Shown in pieces: positions 1 through 7,107 of a DNA stretch of 64,000 nt. Source of the DNA: Mucilaginibacter sp. (GTDB lineage Bacteria > Bacteroidota > Bacteroidia > Sphingobacteriales > Sphingobacteriaceae); contig NZ_JANYGH010000055.1 in assembly GCF_025362475.1 (NCBI RefSeq), positions 1 through 64,000 of the forward strand, in the 5' to 3' direction. The notes beneath the pieces were generated by a model. That model searched no databases. It saw nothing but the letters and a program-made list of their open reading frames with translations, and was not told the origin of the DNA. Both the position numbers and the translations under genes were made by a program. Each line of letters starts with the position of its first letter. Within the stretch, counting starts at the first letter, position 1.

Positions 1-1170
1 TAAACCTTCTAAGATATGCGCGCGTTTTTCGGCTTCAGAAAGCTCAAATTTTGTACGGCGTACAACTACCTCATGTCTGTGATCAACAAAATGATGGATA
101 AGGTCTCTCAGGTTAAGCATCATCGGGCGGCCGTTAACCAACGCGATATTGTTAACGCTGAAAGATGTTTGCAACGCGGTGTATTTAAACAAATTGTTTA
201 ATACGATAGCTGCATTTGCATCACGTTTTATTTCATATACAATACGAATACCCTCCCTGCTTGATTCATCACGGATGGCTGATATGCCTTCCAGTTTTTT
301 ATCATTAACCAATTCGGCAGTGCGTTCAATCATTAAAGCCTTATTTACCTGGTAAGGTACTTCGGTTACAATAATGCGCTCTCTTTCACCATGATGCATT
401 TCAATTTCAGCTCTTGAGCGAATTACTATCCTGCCCCGGCCTGTTTCTAACGCTTCACGAGGACCTTCAAATCCATAGATGATACCACCTGTAGGGAAAT
501 CTGGTCCTTTAACATATTTCATCAGTTCAGAAACCTCTATCTGTCTGTTATCTATTAATGCAATAGTGGCGTCAATAACTTCTGATAGGTTATGGGGGGC
601 CATATTGGTAGCCATACCCACCGCGATACCCGATGCGCCATTAACCAAAAGGTTGGGAAATTTCGCAGGTAAAACGGTTGGTTCCTGTAACGAATCATCA
701 AAGTTTAACTGAAAATCAATAGTGTCTTTATTAATATCAGCAAGCATTTCTTCAGCAAGCTTTTGCAAACGAGCCTCAGTATAACGCATTGCCGCTGGTT
801 CATCACCATCGATAGAACCGTAGTTACCCTGGCCTTCAACTAACAGGTAGCGTAAACTCCACTCCTGCGCCATACGAACCATAGTATCATAAACAGATTT
901 ATCACCATGGGGGTGATACTTACCCATTACCTCACCTACAATACGGGCAGATTTTTTATAAGGCTTATTGTTGTTTAAGCCCAGATCAAGCATACCAAAT
1001 AAAACACGCCTGTGTACGGGCTTTAGTCCATCGCGAACATCGGGTAGTGCCCTGGAAACGATTACTGACATTGAATAATCAATGTAAGCCGATCGCATTT
1101 CCTCATCAATATTTATCGAAATTATTCTGTCTTCTTTGTGTGAATTATCGTTTTCTGTTCCTTCGGCCAT
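1..1170 (-). CDS. gyrA: DNA gyrase subunit A, N-terminal 390 residues (cut by window edge)
   Basis: Breakage-reunion subunit of gyrase, which introduces negative supercoils with GyrB. The reading frame is open to base 1, so the C-terminal part lies outside. The ATG at 1168-1170 gives MAEGTEND and then the typical SAYIDYSMSVIVSRALPDVR block. The catalytic tyrosine is in AAMRYTE (about residue 130). The quinolone-determining stretch reads HPHGDKSVYD, with Lys91 where E. coli has Ser83. A TAACTTCGC sequence (complement of 1233-1241) could be the -7 promoter element. The SAYIDYSMSVIVSRALPDVR block is gyrA-like; Bacteroidetes ParC has a different N-terminus. Confidence 0.97.
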   Translation of the reverse strand, partial: MAEGTENDNSHKEDRIISINIDEEMRSAYIDYSMSVIVSRALPDVRDGLKPVHRRVLFGMLDLGLNNNKPYKKSARIVGEVMGKYHPHGDKSVYDTMVRMAQEWSLRYLLVEGQGNYGSIDGDEPAAMRYTEARLQKLAEEMLADINKDTIDFQLNFDDSLQEPTVLPAKFPNLLVNGASGIAVGMATNMAPHNLSEVIDATIALIDNRQIEVSELMKYVKGPDFPTGGIIYGFEGPREALETGRGRIVIRSRAEIEMHHGERERIIVTEVPYQVNKALMIERTAELVNDKKLEGISAIRDESSREGIRIVYEIKRDANAAIVLNNLFKYTALQTSFSVNNIALVNGRPMMLNLRDLIHHFVDHRHEVVVRRTKFELSEAEKRAHILEGL

Positions 1171-1330
1171 TTTTATTTATTTGTGGAATCTTCTCTCTAT
1201 AATTGTACGTTAAAATTGAATTTAAACGACCTGCGAAGTTAAGAAAATAGTTGACTATTGTGCCATTTTTAGCAAGAATATGCTGTCGAATTTATGCACG
1301 CAACCTAATTTATTAACGTTGCAGGCTAAT

Positions 1331-1729
1331 TTATTTGATCTTTACCCAGTGATCTTCAATCTTATTGCCATTTGGCAAAACAGTTAATAATTTAAGAGTA
1401 TCATTACTAATTGAATAGTTATATTTTAAAACCTTGTTAAGTAGCTTTGAGGATTGCAGGCTGTAAGTTTGCGTTTCAAAACAAGTATCAGCCACAAGTT
1501 TGTAATCGCCTTTTTCGTAGATAACGTCCTTCTCCCCTTTTTCTTTTAGCACCGCTTTATAATGAGATTTATCATATATGCGTTGTAACGTATATGCGGT
1601 TGAAACGCTATCTGTTTTATCATTAAAAAGGCCACCCGCGTACTCCCATGTTCCTTTTAGCGGGTTATCACCTATATTGAAAGAGCACAAAGCAATAATG
1701 GCTACAATTGGAAGAATAAGCTTTTTCAT
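1331..1729 (-). CDS. Small secreted protein, lipocalin-like fold suspected
   Basis: 132 residues with an N-terminal signal peptide (MKKLILPIVAIIALCSF). The rest is hydrophilic and beta-rich, with a GTWEYAGG motif just after the leader; G-x-W near the N-terminus is usual in lipocalin-like proteins of Bacteroidetes. The Cys in the leader lies in an ALCS context and could be a weak lipobox. It lies 9 bp downstream of hemF on the same strand, so it is probably co-transcribed with it. No catalytic motif is seen and the function is unknown. Confidence 0.7.
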   Translation of the reverse strand: MKKLILPIVAIIALCSFNIGDNPLKGTWEYAGGLFNDKTDSVSTAYTLQRIYDKSHYKAVLKEKGEKDVIYEKGDYKLVADTCFETQTYSLQSSKLLNKVLKYNYSISNDTLKLLTVLPNGNKIEDHWVKIK

Positions 1730-1738
1730 ACACAGATT

Positions 1739-2653
1739 TTAAGCCCAGGCAATGCCTTTTTTAAGTAGAGACAAAGTTTTTTCTTCTTCGCTGCCGGGTA
1801 CTGCCTGGTAGTTATATAGCCATTTGGCTGTTGGCGGCAGGCTCATTAAAATAGATTCAATACGACCATTTGTTTCAAGGCCAAATTTAGTACCTGCGTC
1901 ATAAACCAGGTTAAACTCGGCATAGCGGCTGCGGCGTTGATATTGCCATTGCTGCTGCTCATCAGTAAACGGATTGTTACGATTGCGGTTAACCAATTCT
2001 GTGTAAGTAGGAATAAATGACCTTCCCAGGGCTTTTGAAAAATCAAAGATGTTTTCCCAGCTTAACTCATCGTTAGCGGTTAAGCGATCATAAAAGATTC
2101 CGCCAATTCCACGAGTCTCATTACGATGTTTTATATAGAAATAATCGTCGGCCCAAAGTTTAAAACGATGATAGAAATCATGATAGTAGCTGTCGCAAAC
2201 CGCTTTTAAATTAGTATGAAAAAAGCGGGCATCCTCCTCAATAACATAATGTGGCGTAAGGTCAATACCTCCGCCAAACCATCTTATCGGTTTTCCATTA
2301 CTTATAAGGGATGATGGCATCTCGAAATACCTGATGTTCATATGTATGATCGGCACCAAAGGGTGGTTTGGATGAATCACTATAGAAACTCCGGTAGCAA
2401 AAAAATCATCTGATTCCACCTGCAACGCTTTTTTCATAGTATCGGGCAATTGACCGTGTACCGCCGAAAAATTTACCCCGCCCTTTTCAAAAACATTACC
2501 ATTTTGAATTACACGCGTTCTACCGCCGCCACCACCTTCACGCTCCCAATTCTCTTCTTCGAACTTAGCTTGTCCATCGGTTAGTTCAAGCGCTGCACAT
2601 ATCTCTTCCTGTATCTGTTTATAATCGGCGGCTATTTGTTCTTTGCTTATCAT
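1739..2653 (-). CDS. hemF: Oxygen-dependent coproporphyrinogen III oxidase
   Basis: Converts coproporphyrinogen III to protoporphyrinogen IX by two oxidative decarboxylations, using O2; cytoplasmic haem pathway. The 304-residue length fits the family. Visible family blocks are WEREGGGGGRTRV near the N-terminus, HPNHPLVPIIHMNIRYFE, WFGGGIDLTPHY and RRSRYAEFNLVYDAGTKFGL. A TTG three bases upstream (2654-2656) would add one residue; ATG at 2651-2653 is preferred. The -7-like TACATTTG sits only 5 bases before the ATG, which suggests a very short or absent 5' leader. Confidence 0.96.
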   Translation of the reverse strand: MISKEQIAADYKQIQEEICAALELTDGQAKFEEENWEREGGGGGRTRVIQNGNVFEKGGVNFSAVHGQLPDTMKKALQVESDDFFATGVSIVIHPNHPLVPIIHMNIRYFEMPSSLISNGKPIRWFGGGIDLTPHYVIEEDARFFHTNLKAVCDSYYHDFYHRFKLWADDYFYIKHRNETRGIGGIFYDRLTANDELSWENIFDFSKALGRSFIPTYTELVNRNRNNPFTDEQQQWQYQRRSRYAEFNLVYDAGTKFGLETNGRIESILMSLPPTAKWLYNYQAVPGSEEEKTLSLLKKGIAWA

Positions 2654-2658
2654 CAATG

Positions 2659-2666
2659 CAAATGTA
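2659..2666 (-). promoter_or_regulatory. Candidate -7 promoter element of hemF
   Basis: The minus strand reads TACATTTG, a perfect match to the Bacteroidetes TAnnTTTG -7 element. No clear TTTG -33 element lies at the usual distance. With the usual 5-7 base gap, transcription would begin at or next to the hemF ATG. Confidence 0.45.
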
Positions 2667-2686
2667 GTTTATTAGTTTTATTTGGG

Positions 2687-2770
2687 AATTTGAAGATTTA
2701 GAATTTAAAAATGGCGTTTGTTTGCTTTCTCAACTATTTTCAAACTTTTAAATTGTTAAATTTTCAAATT
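2687..2770. repeat. Imperfect AT-rich inverted repeat between the MFS gene and hemF
   Basis: The left arm at 2687-2710 (AATTTGAAGATTTAG...) and the right arm at 2746-2770 are complementary over about 24-25 bases, with one substitution and one small indel, around a 35-base spacer. The right arm overlaps the stop codon of the MFS gene. It could form a long hairpin in the 3' end of that transcript and act as a weak terminator or RNA stabiliser. Its AAATTTGAA composition suggests a dispersed intergenic repeat. Confidence 0.6.
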
Positions 2771-4001
2771 AGCTTATCTCCACATAATCCAAATCTTTGC
2801 CAAAAGTCTCCTTTAGCTGACTTAATGAAAACAAGGCAATTAGTGTAAGTATCACCATCATTATATACCCGCTTGTTACCATGCCATAGCTTTTTGCAAA
2901 AGCTGCAAAAGCCATATTTATAGGAATTAATGATCCCCTCACAAAATTTGGAACTGTGGTGGTTACCGTGGAACGAATATTTGTACCGAATTGTTCGGCC
3001 GCAATAGTAACAAACGTAGCCCAATACCCAACGGAGCAGCCCATGAAAAAACAGAGCCAGACAAAGCGAGCATTGGTTAGATCTTTTGAACTTAAATAGA
3101 ATATAACGCTTACCACAGATAGCAATAAGAACACCACCATGGTAAGTTTTCTTGATTTAGTGATTTGTGCAAGCAGCCCCGCAAAAATATCGCCAATGGC
3201 TATGCCAATGTATGAATATAAAATCCCGTCGGCAGCGCTTAGGGTTTCTTTTGCCCCCATTGCTTTACCAAACTCGGGCGATAAGGTTACCAATACGCCT
3301 ACTACATACCATAATGGTGCACCTATTAAAATGCAATAAATGTATTTTTTGAACCTGTCCCAGCTGGTAAAAAGCATGAAAAAGTTTCCTTTTGATACCT
3401 TGCTTTGCTCAATGTTTTTAAACATGCCCGATTCAAAAGTGCCAATTCTCAATAATAATAAAAGCAAGCCAAGTCCGGCGCCTACCTTATAGGCATTTTG
3501 CCAGCCATGTTTGGCTACCATAACCGCCGCTGCAGCACCAAATAAACCAATAACTGCCACAATCATAGTTCCGTATCCACGTTTTTCTTTACTTAAGGTT
3601 TCGCTTACCAGGGTAATACCGGCACCAAGTTCACCAGCCAGGCCAATACCTGCAATAAAGCGTACTAAGGCGTATGTGTTTACATCATGTACATAAGCAT
3701 TAGCAAAATTGGCTACAGAGTATAACAAAATGGAACCAAACAGTACCTTAATACGGCCAAGCTTATCGCCAATCACGCCCCATAAAATGCCGCCTAATAA
3801 AAGCCCGAACATTTGAACATTGATGATGAAAATGCCTTTGGGCAATACATCAGCTGCAGAAACGCCTATATCCAGCAAACTGGCTTTGCGTACTATCGAG
3901 AAAACTAAAAGATCATAGATATCAACAAAATAGCCGAGGGAGGCAACAAGAACCAGGAATATCATATTTCTTGTCGCTTTGGCAGCGGTAGCATCAGTCA
4001 T
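2769..4001 (-). CDS. MFS transporter, sugar/metabolite:H+ symporter type
   Basis: 410-residue inner-membrane protein with about 12 hydrophobic segments. The loop after TM2 carries GDKLGRIKVL, the MFS signature, and RFIAGIGLAGELGAG resembles the TM4-5 region of the metabolite:H+ symporter and sialic acid/aromatic acid groups. It ends in a short hydrophilic tail (KETFGKDLDYVEIS). The substrate cannot be read from sequence. It stands alone between cspA and hemF on the same strand, with an inverted repeat at its stop codon. Confidence 0.88.
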   Translation of the reverse strand: MTDATAAKATRNMIFLVLVASLGYFVDIYDLLVFSIVRKASLLDIGVSAADVLPKGIFIINVQMFGLLLGGILWGVIGDKLGRIKVLFGSILLYSVANFANAYVHDVNTYALVRFIAGIGLAGELGAGITLVSETLSKEKRGYGTMIVAVIGLFGAAAAVMVAKHGWQNAYKVGAGLGLLLLLLRIGTFESGMFKNIEQSKVSKGNFFMLFTSWDRFKKYIYCILIGAPLWYVVGVLVTLSPEFGKAMGAKETLSAADGILYSYIGIAIGDIFAGLLAQITKSRKLTMVVFLLLSVVSVIFYLSSKDLTNARFVWLCFFMGCSVGYWATFVTIAAEQFGTNIRSTVTTTVPNFVRGSLIPINMAFAAFAKSYGMVTSGYIMMVILTLIALFSLSQLKETFGKDLDYVEIS

Positions 4002-4063
4002 AATTGTAGTAATTGGATGGCTAAAGTAGTAGAATTATGTATATAATTTCAAAAAAAAAGCAC

Positions 4064-4090
4064 AAAAAAACCCCTGTGATTGCAGAGGTC
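4064..4090 (-). terminator. Rho-independent terminator after the cold-shock gene
   Basis: On the minus strand ACCTCTG pairs with CAGGGGT around the loop CAATCA, and a run of six to seven T follows at once. It lies about 25 bases past the stop codon of the cold-shock gene. Confidence 0.8.
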
Positions 4091-4112
4091 TCTTGTTAAG
4101 AACTTTGGTTAA

Positions 4113-4310
4113 CTATGCTTTTTTAACATTTACTGCTTGTAATCCTTTTCTGCCTTCTTCCACTTCGTAAGTAACGCTATCATTATCTTTAATGGCATTT
4201 ACGCCGCCCTGTACATCCTTAAAGTGTACAAAAAGATCTTTACCATCATCGGTAACAATAAAGCCATAACCTTTTTGTGTGTTAAACCATTTTACTTTTC
4301 CAGTTTTCAT
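4113..4310 (-). CDS. Cold-shock domain protein (CspA family)
   Basis: 65-residue single-stranded nucleic acid binding protein of the OB-fold cold-shock family, acting as an RNA chaperone. It shows the RNP1-type GKVKWFN-x5-GYGFI and RNP2-type LFVHF motifs. The ATG at 4308-4310 begins MKTGKVKWFN, the normal family N-terminus; the 18-residue upstream extension is AT-rich leader and was dropped. A 100-base 5' untranslated region follows a good promoter (4419-4447), as is usual for cold-shock genes, which suggests control through the leader RNA. Confidence 0.95.
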   Translation of the reverse strand: MKTGKVKWFNTQKGYGFIVTDDGKDLFVHFKDVQGGVNAIKDNDSVTYEVEEGRKGLQAVNVKKA

Positions 4311-4418
4311 AATTATAATTATCGTATTAAAAATTTTTGTTGTTAGATTAAATACTAAAGCCAAACTGAAAATAAAATGGTTTTAATGTTCAGACGGAAT
4401 AGATAACCCTATCTTTCT

Positions 4419-4447
4419 CAAATATATAAAATAAATGATAAACCAAA
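4419..4447 (-). promoter_or_regulatory. Promoter of the cold-shock gene
   Basis: On the minus strand TTTG (complement of 4444-4447) is followed after 17 bases by TATATTTG (complement of 4419-4426), a perfect Bacteroidetes -33/-7 pair. Transcription would start near 4412, leaving about 100 bases of leader. The promoter begins a few bases past the peroxiredoxin stop codon, so the two genes are separate units. Confidence 0.75.
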
Positions 4448-4452
4448 TAAAA

Positions 4453-5088
4453 TTATTTATTTGGTTGTGGAGTAATGCGTAAATAAGGTTTTATGGCTGT
4501 GAAACCCTTTGGAAATTTGGCTGGAATGTCCTCTGTTTTTATTGCGGGCACCACAACTACGTCCTCTCCATCCTTCCAATCAACTGGGGTGGCTACTCCA
4601 TAATTCGCGGTTAATTGTAATGAGTCAATCACCCTTAAAATTTCCTGGAAATTTCTACCCGTTGATGCAGGGTATGTGATAATTAATTTAACTGCCTTAT
4701 CAGGGCCTATGATGAATAATGAACGTACAGTTGCATTTACTGATGCGTTTGGGTGGATCATATCATAGGCTTCAGAGATTTTACGATCTTCATCTGCAAT
4801 AATTGGAAAATTAACTTCTACACCCTGTGTTTCATTAATATCATTTATCCAGCCGGCATGTGATTCAACAGAATCAACGCTAAGGGCCAGAATTTTAACA
4901 TTGCGCTTGGTAAATTCGTCTTTTAAGGCTGCTGTTCTGCCAAGTTCGGTCGTACAAACTGGTGTATAATCGCCTGGGTGCGAAAATAATACTCCCCAGC
5001 TATCACCAAGGTATTCGTAAAAGTCAATGTCTCCAGCGGAGGTTTTTGCTTTAAAATCTGGGGCTTTATCGCCTAATCGTAAACTCAT
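4453..5088 (-). CDS. 1-Cys peroxiredoxin (Prx6 type)
   Basis: 211-residue thiol peroxidase that reduces H2O2 and organic hydroperoxides. The peroxidatic cysteine is in SHPGDYTPVCTTELGR (about residue 45). No other cysteine is present, so the resolving thiol must come from another molecule, as in the Prx6 group. The C-terminal part (DWKDGEDVVVVPAI) is the extra domain typical of this group. Its promoter overlaps an inverted repeat shared with the divergent GH15 gene. Confidence 0.94.
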   Translation of the reverse strand: MSLRLGDKAPDFKAKTSAGDIDFYEYLGDSWGVLFSHPGDYTPVCTTELGRTAALKDEFTKRNVKILALSVDSVESHAGWINDINETQGVEVNFPIIADEDRKISEAYDMIHPNASVNATVRSLFIIGPDKAVKLIITYPASTGRNFQEILRVIDSLQLTANYGVATPVDWKDGEDVVVVPAIKTEDIPAKFPKGFTAIKPYLRITPQPNK

Positions 5089-5148
5089 TGCTTATATAAT
5101 TTAAGGTTGATTAAAGACTACTAAGTTAATATACAATGTTTAATAAAT

Positions 5149-5180
5149 CAAAATTATACAGAAATTGTATACCTGCTCAA
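5149..5180 (-). promoter_or_regulatory. Promoter of the peroxiredoxin gene
   Basis: The minus strand carries TAATTTTG (complement of 5149-5156), a perfect TAnnTTTG, with a TTG (complement of 5178-5180) 21 bases upstream as -33 element. It leaves about 55-60 bases of leader before the ATG. The -33 part lies inside the left arm of the inverted repeat at 5165-5217. Confidence 0.6.
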
Positions 5181-5217
5181 CAACATTACACAGTCAACGG
5201 TGTTGAACAGTATACAA
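5165..5217. repeat. Operator-like inverted repeat between peroxiredoxin and GH15 genes
   Basis: The left arm TTGTATACCTGCTCAACA (5165-5182) and the complement of the right arm (5201-5217) agree except for one substitution and one extra base, around an 18-base spacer. It covers the peroxiredoxin -33 region and ends 19 bases before the GH15 ATG, so a bound protein could control both divergent genes. No known regulator site was recognised. Confidence 0.5.
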
Positions 5218-5235
5218 ACTAAAGCAAAACTATTA

Positions 5236-7020
5236 ATGGAACGACATACCTATGATACCGGGATAATTGGAAACTGTGCGTTTTTGGCCCATATACATAA
5301 AAATACGAATGTAGAATGGCTTTGCTGGCCCCGATTTGACAGCACTTTTATTTTTGGCGGATTGCTGGATAAAAAGAAAGGTGGCGAGTTTTCAATTCAG
5401 CCCGAAGGAGAATTTACCTCGCATCAATATTACCTGGAGAATACCAATGTTTTAATTACCGAAATAAGCCCTGCCAGTGGCGGTAAGTACCGTGTAACAG
5501 ATTTTGCCCCTCGTTTTTATCAACACCAGCGCTATTATAAACCCCTTATGCTATTCAGGAAAATTGAGGCCATTGAAGGCTCACCAAGGGTAAGGGTGAA
5601 ATGTGAGCCTGTATCTGAGTACGGTGCAGTAAAACTAACCGTTAACCGTGGTAGTAATCATATACAATACCTTGGCGGTGAAGAAAGCATAAGGCTTACA
5701 ACCAATATTCCCATTAGTTATGTATTTGATGAGCAGCCATTTGTATTAAATGAAGTTAAATATCTTGCCCTTACTTATGGCGAACCATTGGAAGCTCCCC
5801 TTATAACTACAACCGAGCGTTTTTTAGCGGAAACCATACAATATTGGCGAACATGGATTAAGCACTCATCTATCGCTACTTATTATCAGCCCTTTGTTAT
5901 CCGCTCTGGCCTGGCCTTAAAAATTCACCAGTTTGAGGATACTGGCGCCATTATAGCAGCAAGTACAACCAGCTTGCCAGAGTCGCCCGGAAGTGGTCGT
6001 AACTGGGATTATAGATATTGCTGGTTGCGTGATACTTATTACGTAATTACCGCACTTAATCACATAGGCCATTTTGAAGAAATGGAAAAGTATTTTAGTT
6101 ATGTAACTGATATTTCTTTTTCCGATGATGACCGTTATCAACCACTTTATAGTATTACTGGAAAAAAAGACCTGGTTGAGCAGATATTGACTGATTTGGA
6201 AGGATATATGGGCAATCAGCCGGTGCGCATTGGCAACCAGGCTTCAGAGCATATTCAAAATGACATTTATGGGCAAGTAATGATCTCTATGCTACCACTA
6301 TATACAGATCATCGCTTTGTTTTTTCTGAACGAAAGGATTCTGTAAGATGGATAGAATCTCTACTTAATAAAATTGAGCGCACGATTGACGAAAAAGACG
6401 CGGGCATTTGGGAGTTCAGAAATATGGCAAATATACATTGTTACAGTAATCTATTTCAATGGGCCGGCGCATCGGCTGCAGAAAAAATGGCCCGCACTAT
6501 TGATAATAAAGAGTTGATTGATAAAGCCATATCGCTAAAAAATCGAGCTGCTGTGCATATTGAAAGCTGCTACAATCCTATCAGGAAAGTTTACACCAAT
6601 TCGGCAGGTAGCTCAAACCTTGATGCCAGTACCTTGCAGTTGATCATGATGAATTATCTTGACCCGGAATCCCAAAGAGCAAAGGATCATTTACTTGCAT
6701 TAGAAAAAGAATTAAAAACACCTAATGGGTTATTTTACAGGTATTTATATAAAGATGATTTTGGTAAACCTAAAACAACTTTCCTGATATGCGCTTTTTG
6801 GTATGTTGAAGCCCTGGCCAGTGTTGGGCGTATTGATGATGCACAACGTGAGTTTGCCAACCTATTGCAGTATTCAAATCACTTGCTATTATTCAGTGAA
6901 GATGTTGATGAGGAAACAGGTAGCCAATGGGGTAATTTTCCGCAAGCTTACAGTCACGTTGGTTTAATGAATGCCGCCTACCGGATAGCCATTAAATTAG
7001 ACAGACCTATATTTTTGTAA
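5236..7020 (+). CDS. Glycoside hydrolase family 15 protein, probable trehalase or glucoamylase
   Basis: 594-residue (alpha/alpha)6-barrel hydrolase with an N-terminal beta-sandwich domain (about residues 1-220). Family blocks are GRNWDYRYCWLRDTYY near residue 254, GIWEFR near 392 (probable general acid Glu), and EETGSQWGNFPQAYSHVGL near 559 (probable general base Glu). No signal peptide, so it is cytoplasmic. ATG at 5236 starts MERHTYDTGIIGN, the usual family start; a GTG at 5200 would lie in the operator-like repeat. The convergent neighbour makes trehalose, so trehalase activity is likely, though GH15 also holds glucoamylases. Confidence 0.88.
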   Translation: MERHTYDTGIIGNCAFLAHIHKNTNVEWLCWPRFDSTFIFGGLLDKKKGGEFSIQPEGEFTSHQYYLENTNVLITEISPASGGKYRVTDFAPRFYQHQRYYKPLMLFRKIEAIEGSPRVRVKCEPVSEYGAVKLTVNRGSNHIQYLGGEESIRLTTNIPISYVFDEQPFVLNEVKYLALTYGEPLEAPLITTTERFLAETIQYWRTWIKHSSIATYYQPFVIRSGLALKIHQFEDTGAIIAASTTSLPESPGSGRNWDYRYCWLRDTYYVITALNHIGHFEEMEKYFSYVTDISFSDDDRYQPLYSITGKKDLVEQILTDLEGYMGNQPVRIGNQASEHIQNDIYGQVMISMLPLYTDHRFVFSERKDSVRWIESLLNKIERTIDEKDAGIWEFRNMANIHCYSNLFQWAGASAAEKMARTIDNKELIDKAISLKNRAAVHIESCYNPIRKVYTNSAGSSNLDASTLQLIMMNYLDPESQRAKDHLLALEKELKTPNGLFYRYLYKDDFGKPKTTFLICAFWYVEALASVGRIDDAQREFANLLQYSNHLLLFSEDVDEETGSQWGNFPQAYSHVGLMNAAYRIAIKLDRPIFL

Positions 7021-7107
7021 TATGATTTAAAGATTTGCTGGATTAACAAGGTTTTAATGTTTGAAGACTAAAAAGCCCTGTAAATCCCGCAAACTTTTGT
7101 AATCATG

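Noticed and set aside
4311..4364. Upstream 18-codon extension of the cold-shock gene
   Set aside because: AT-rich leader sequence; the family starts at MKTGKVKWFN and a promoter makes this an untranslated region.
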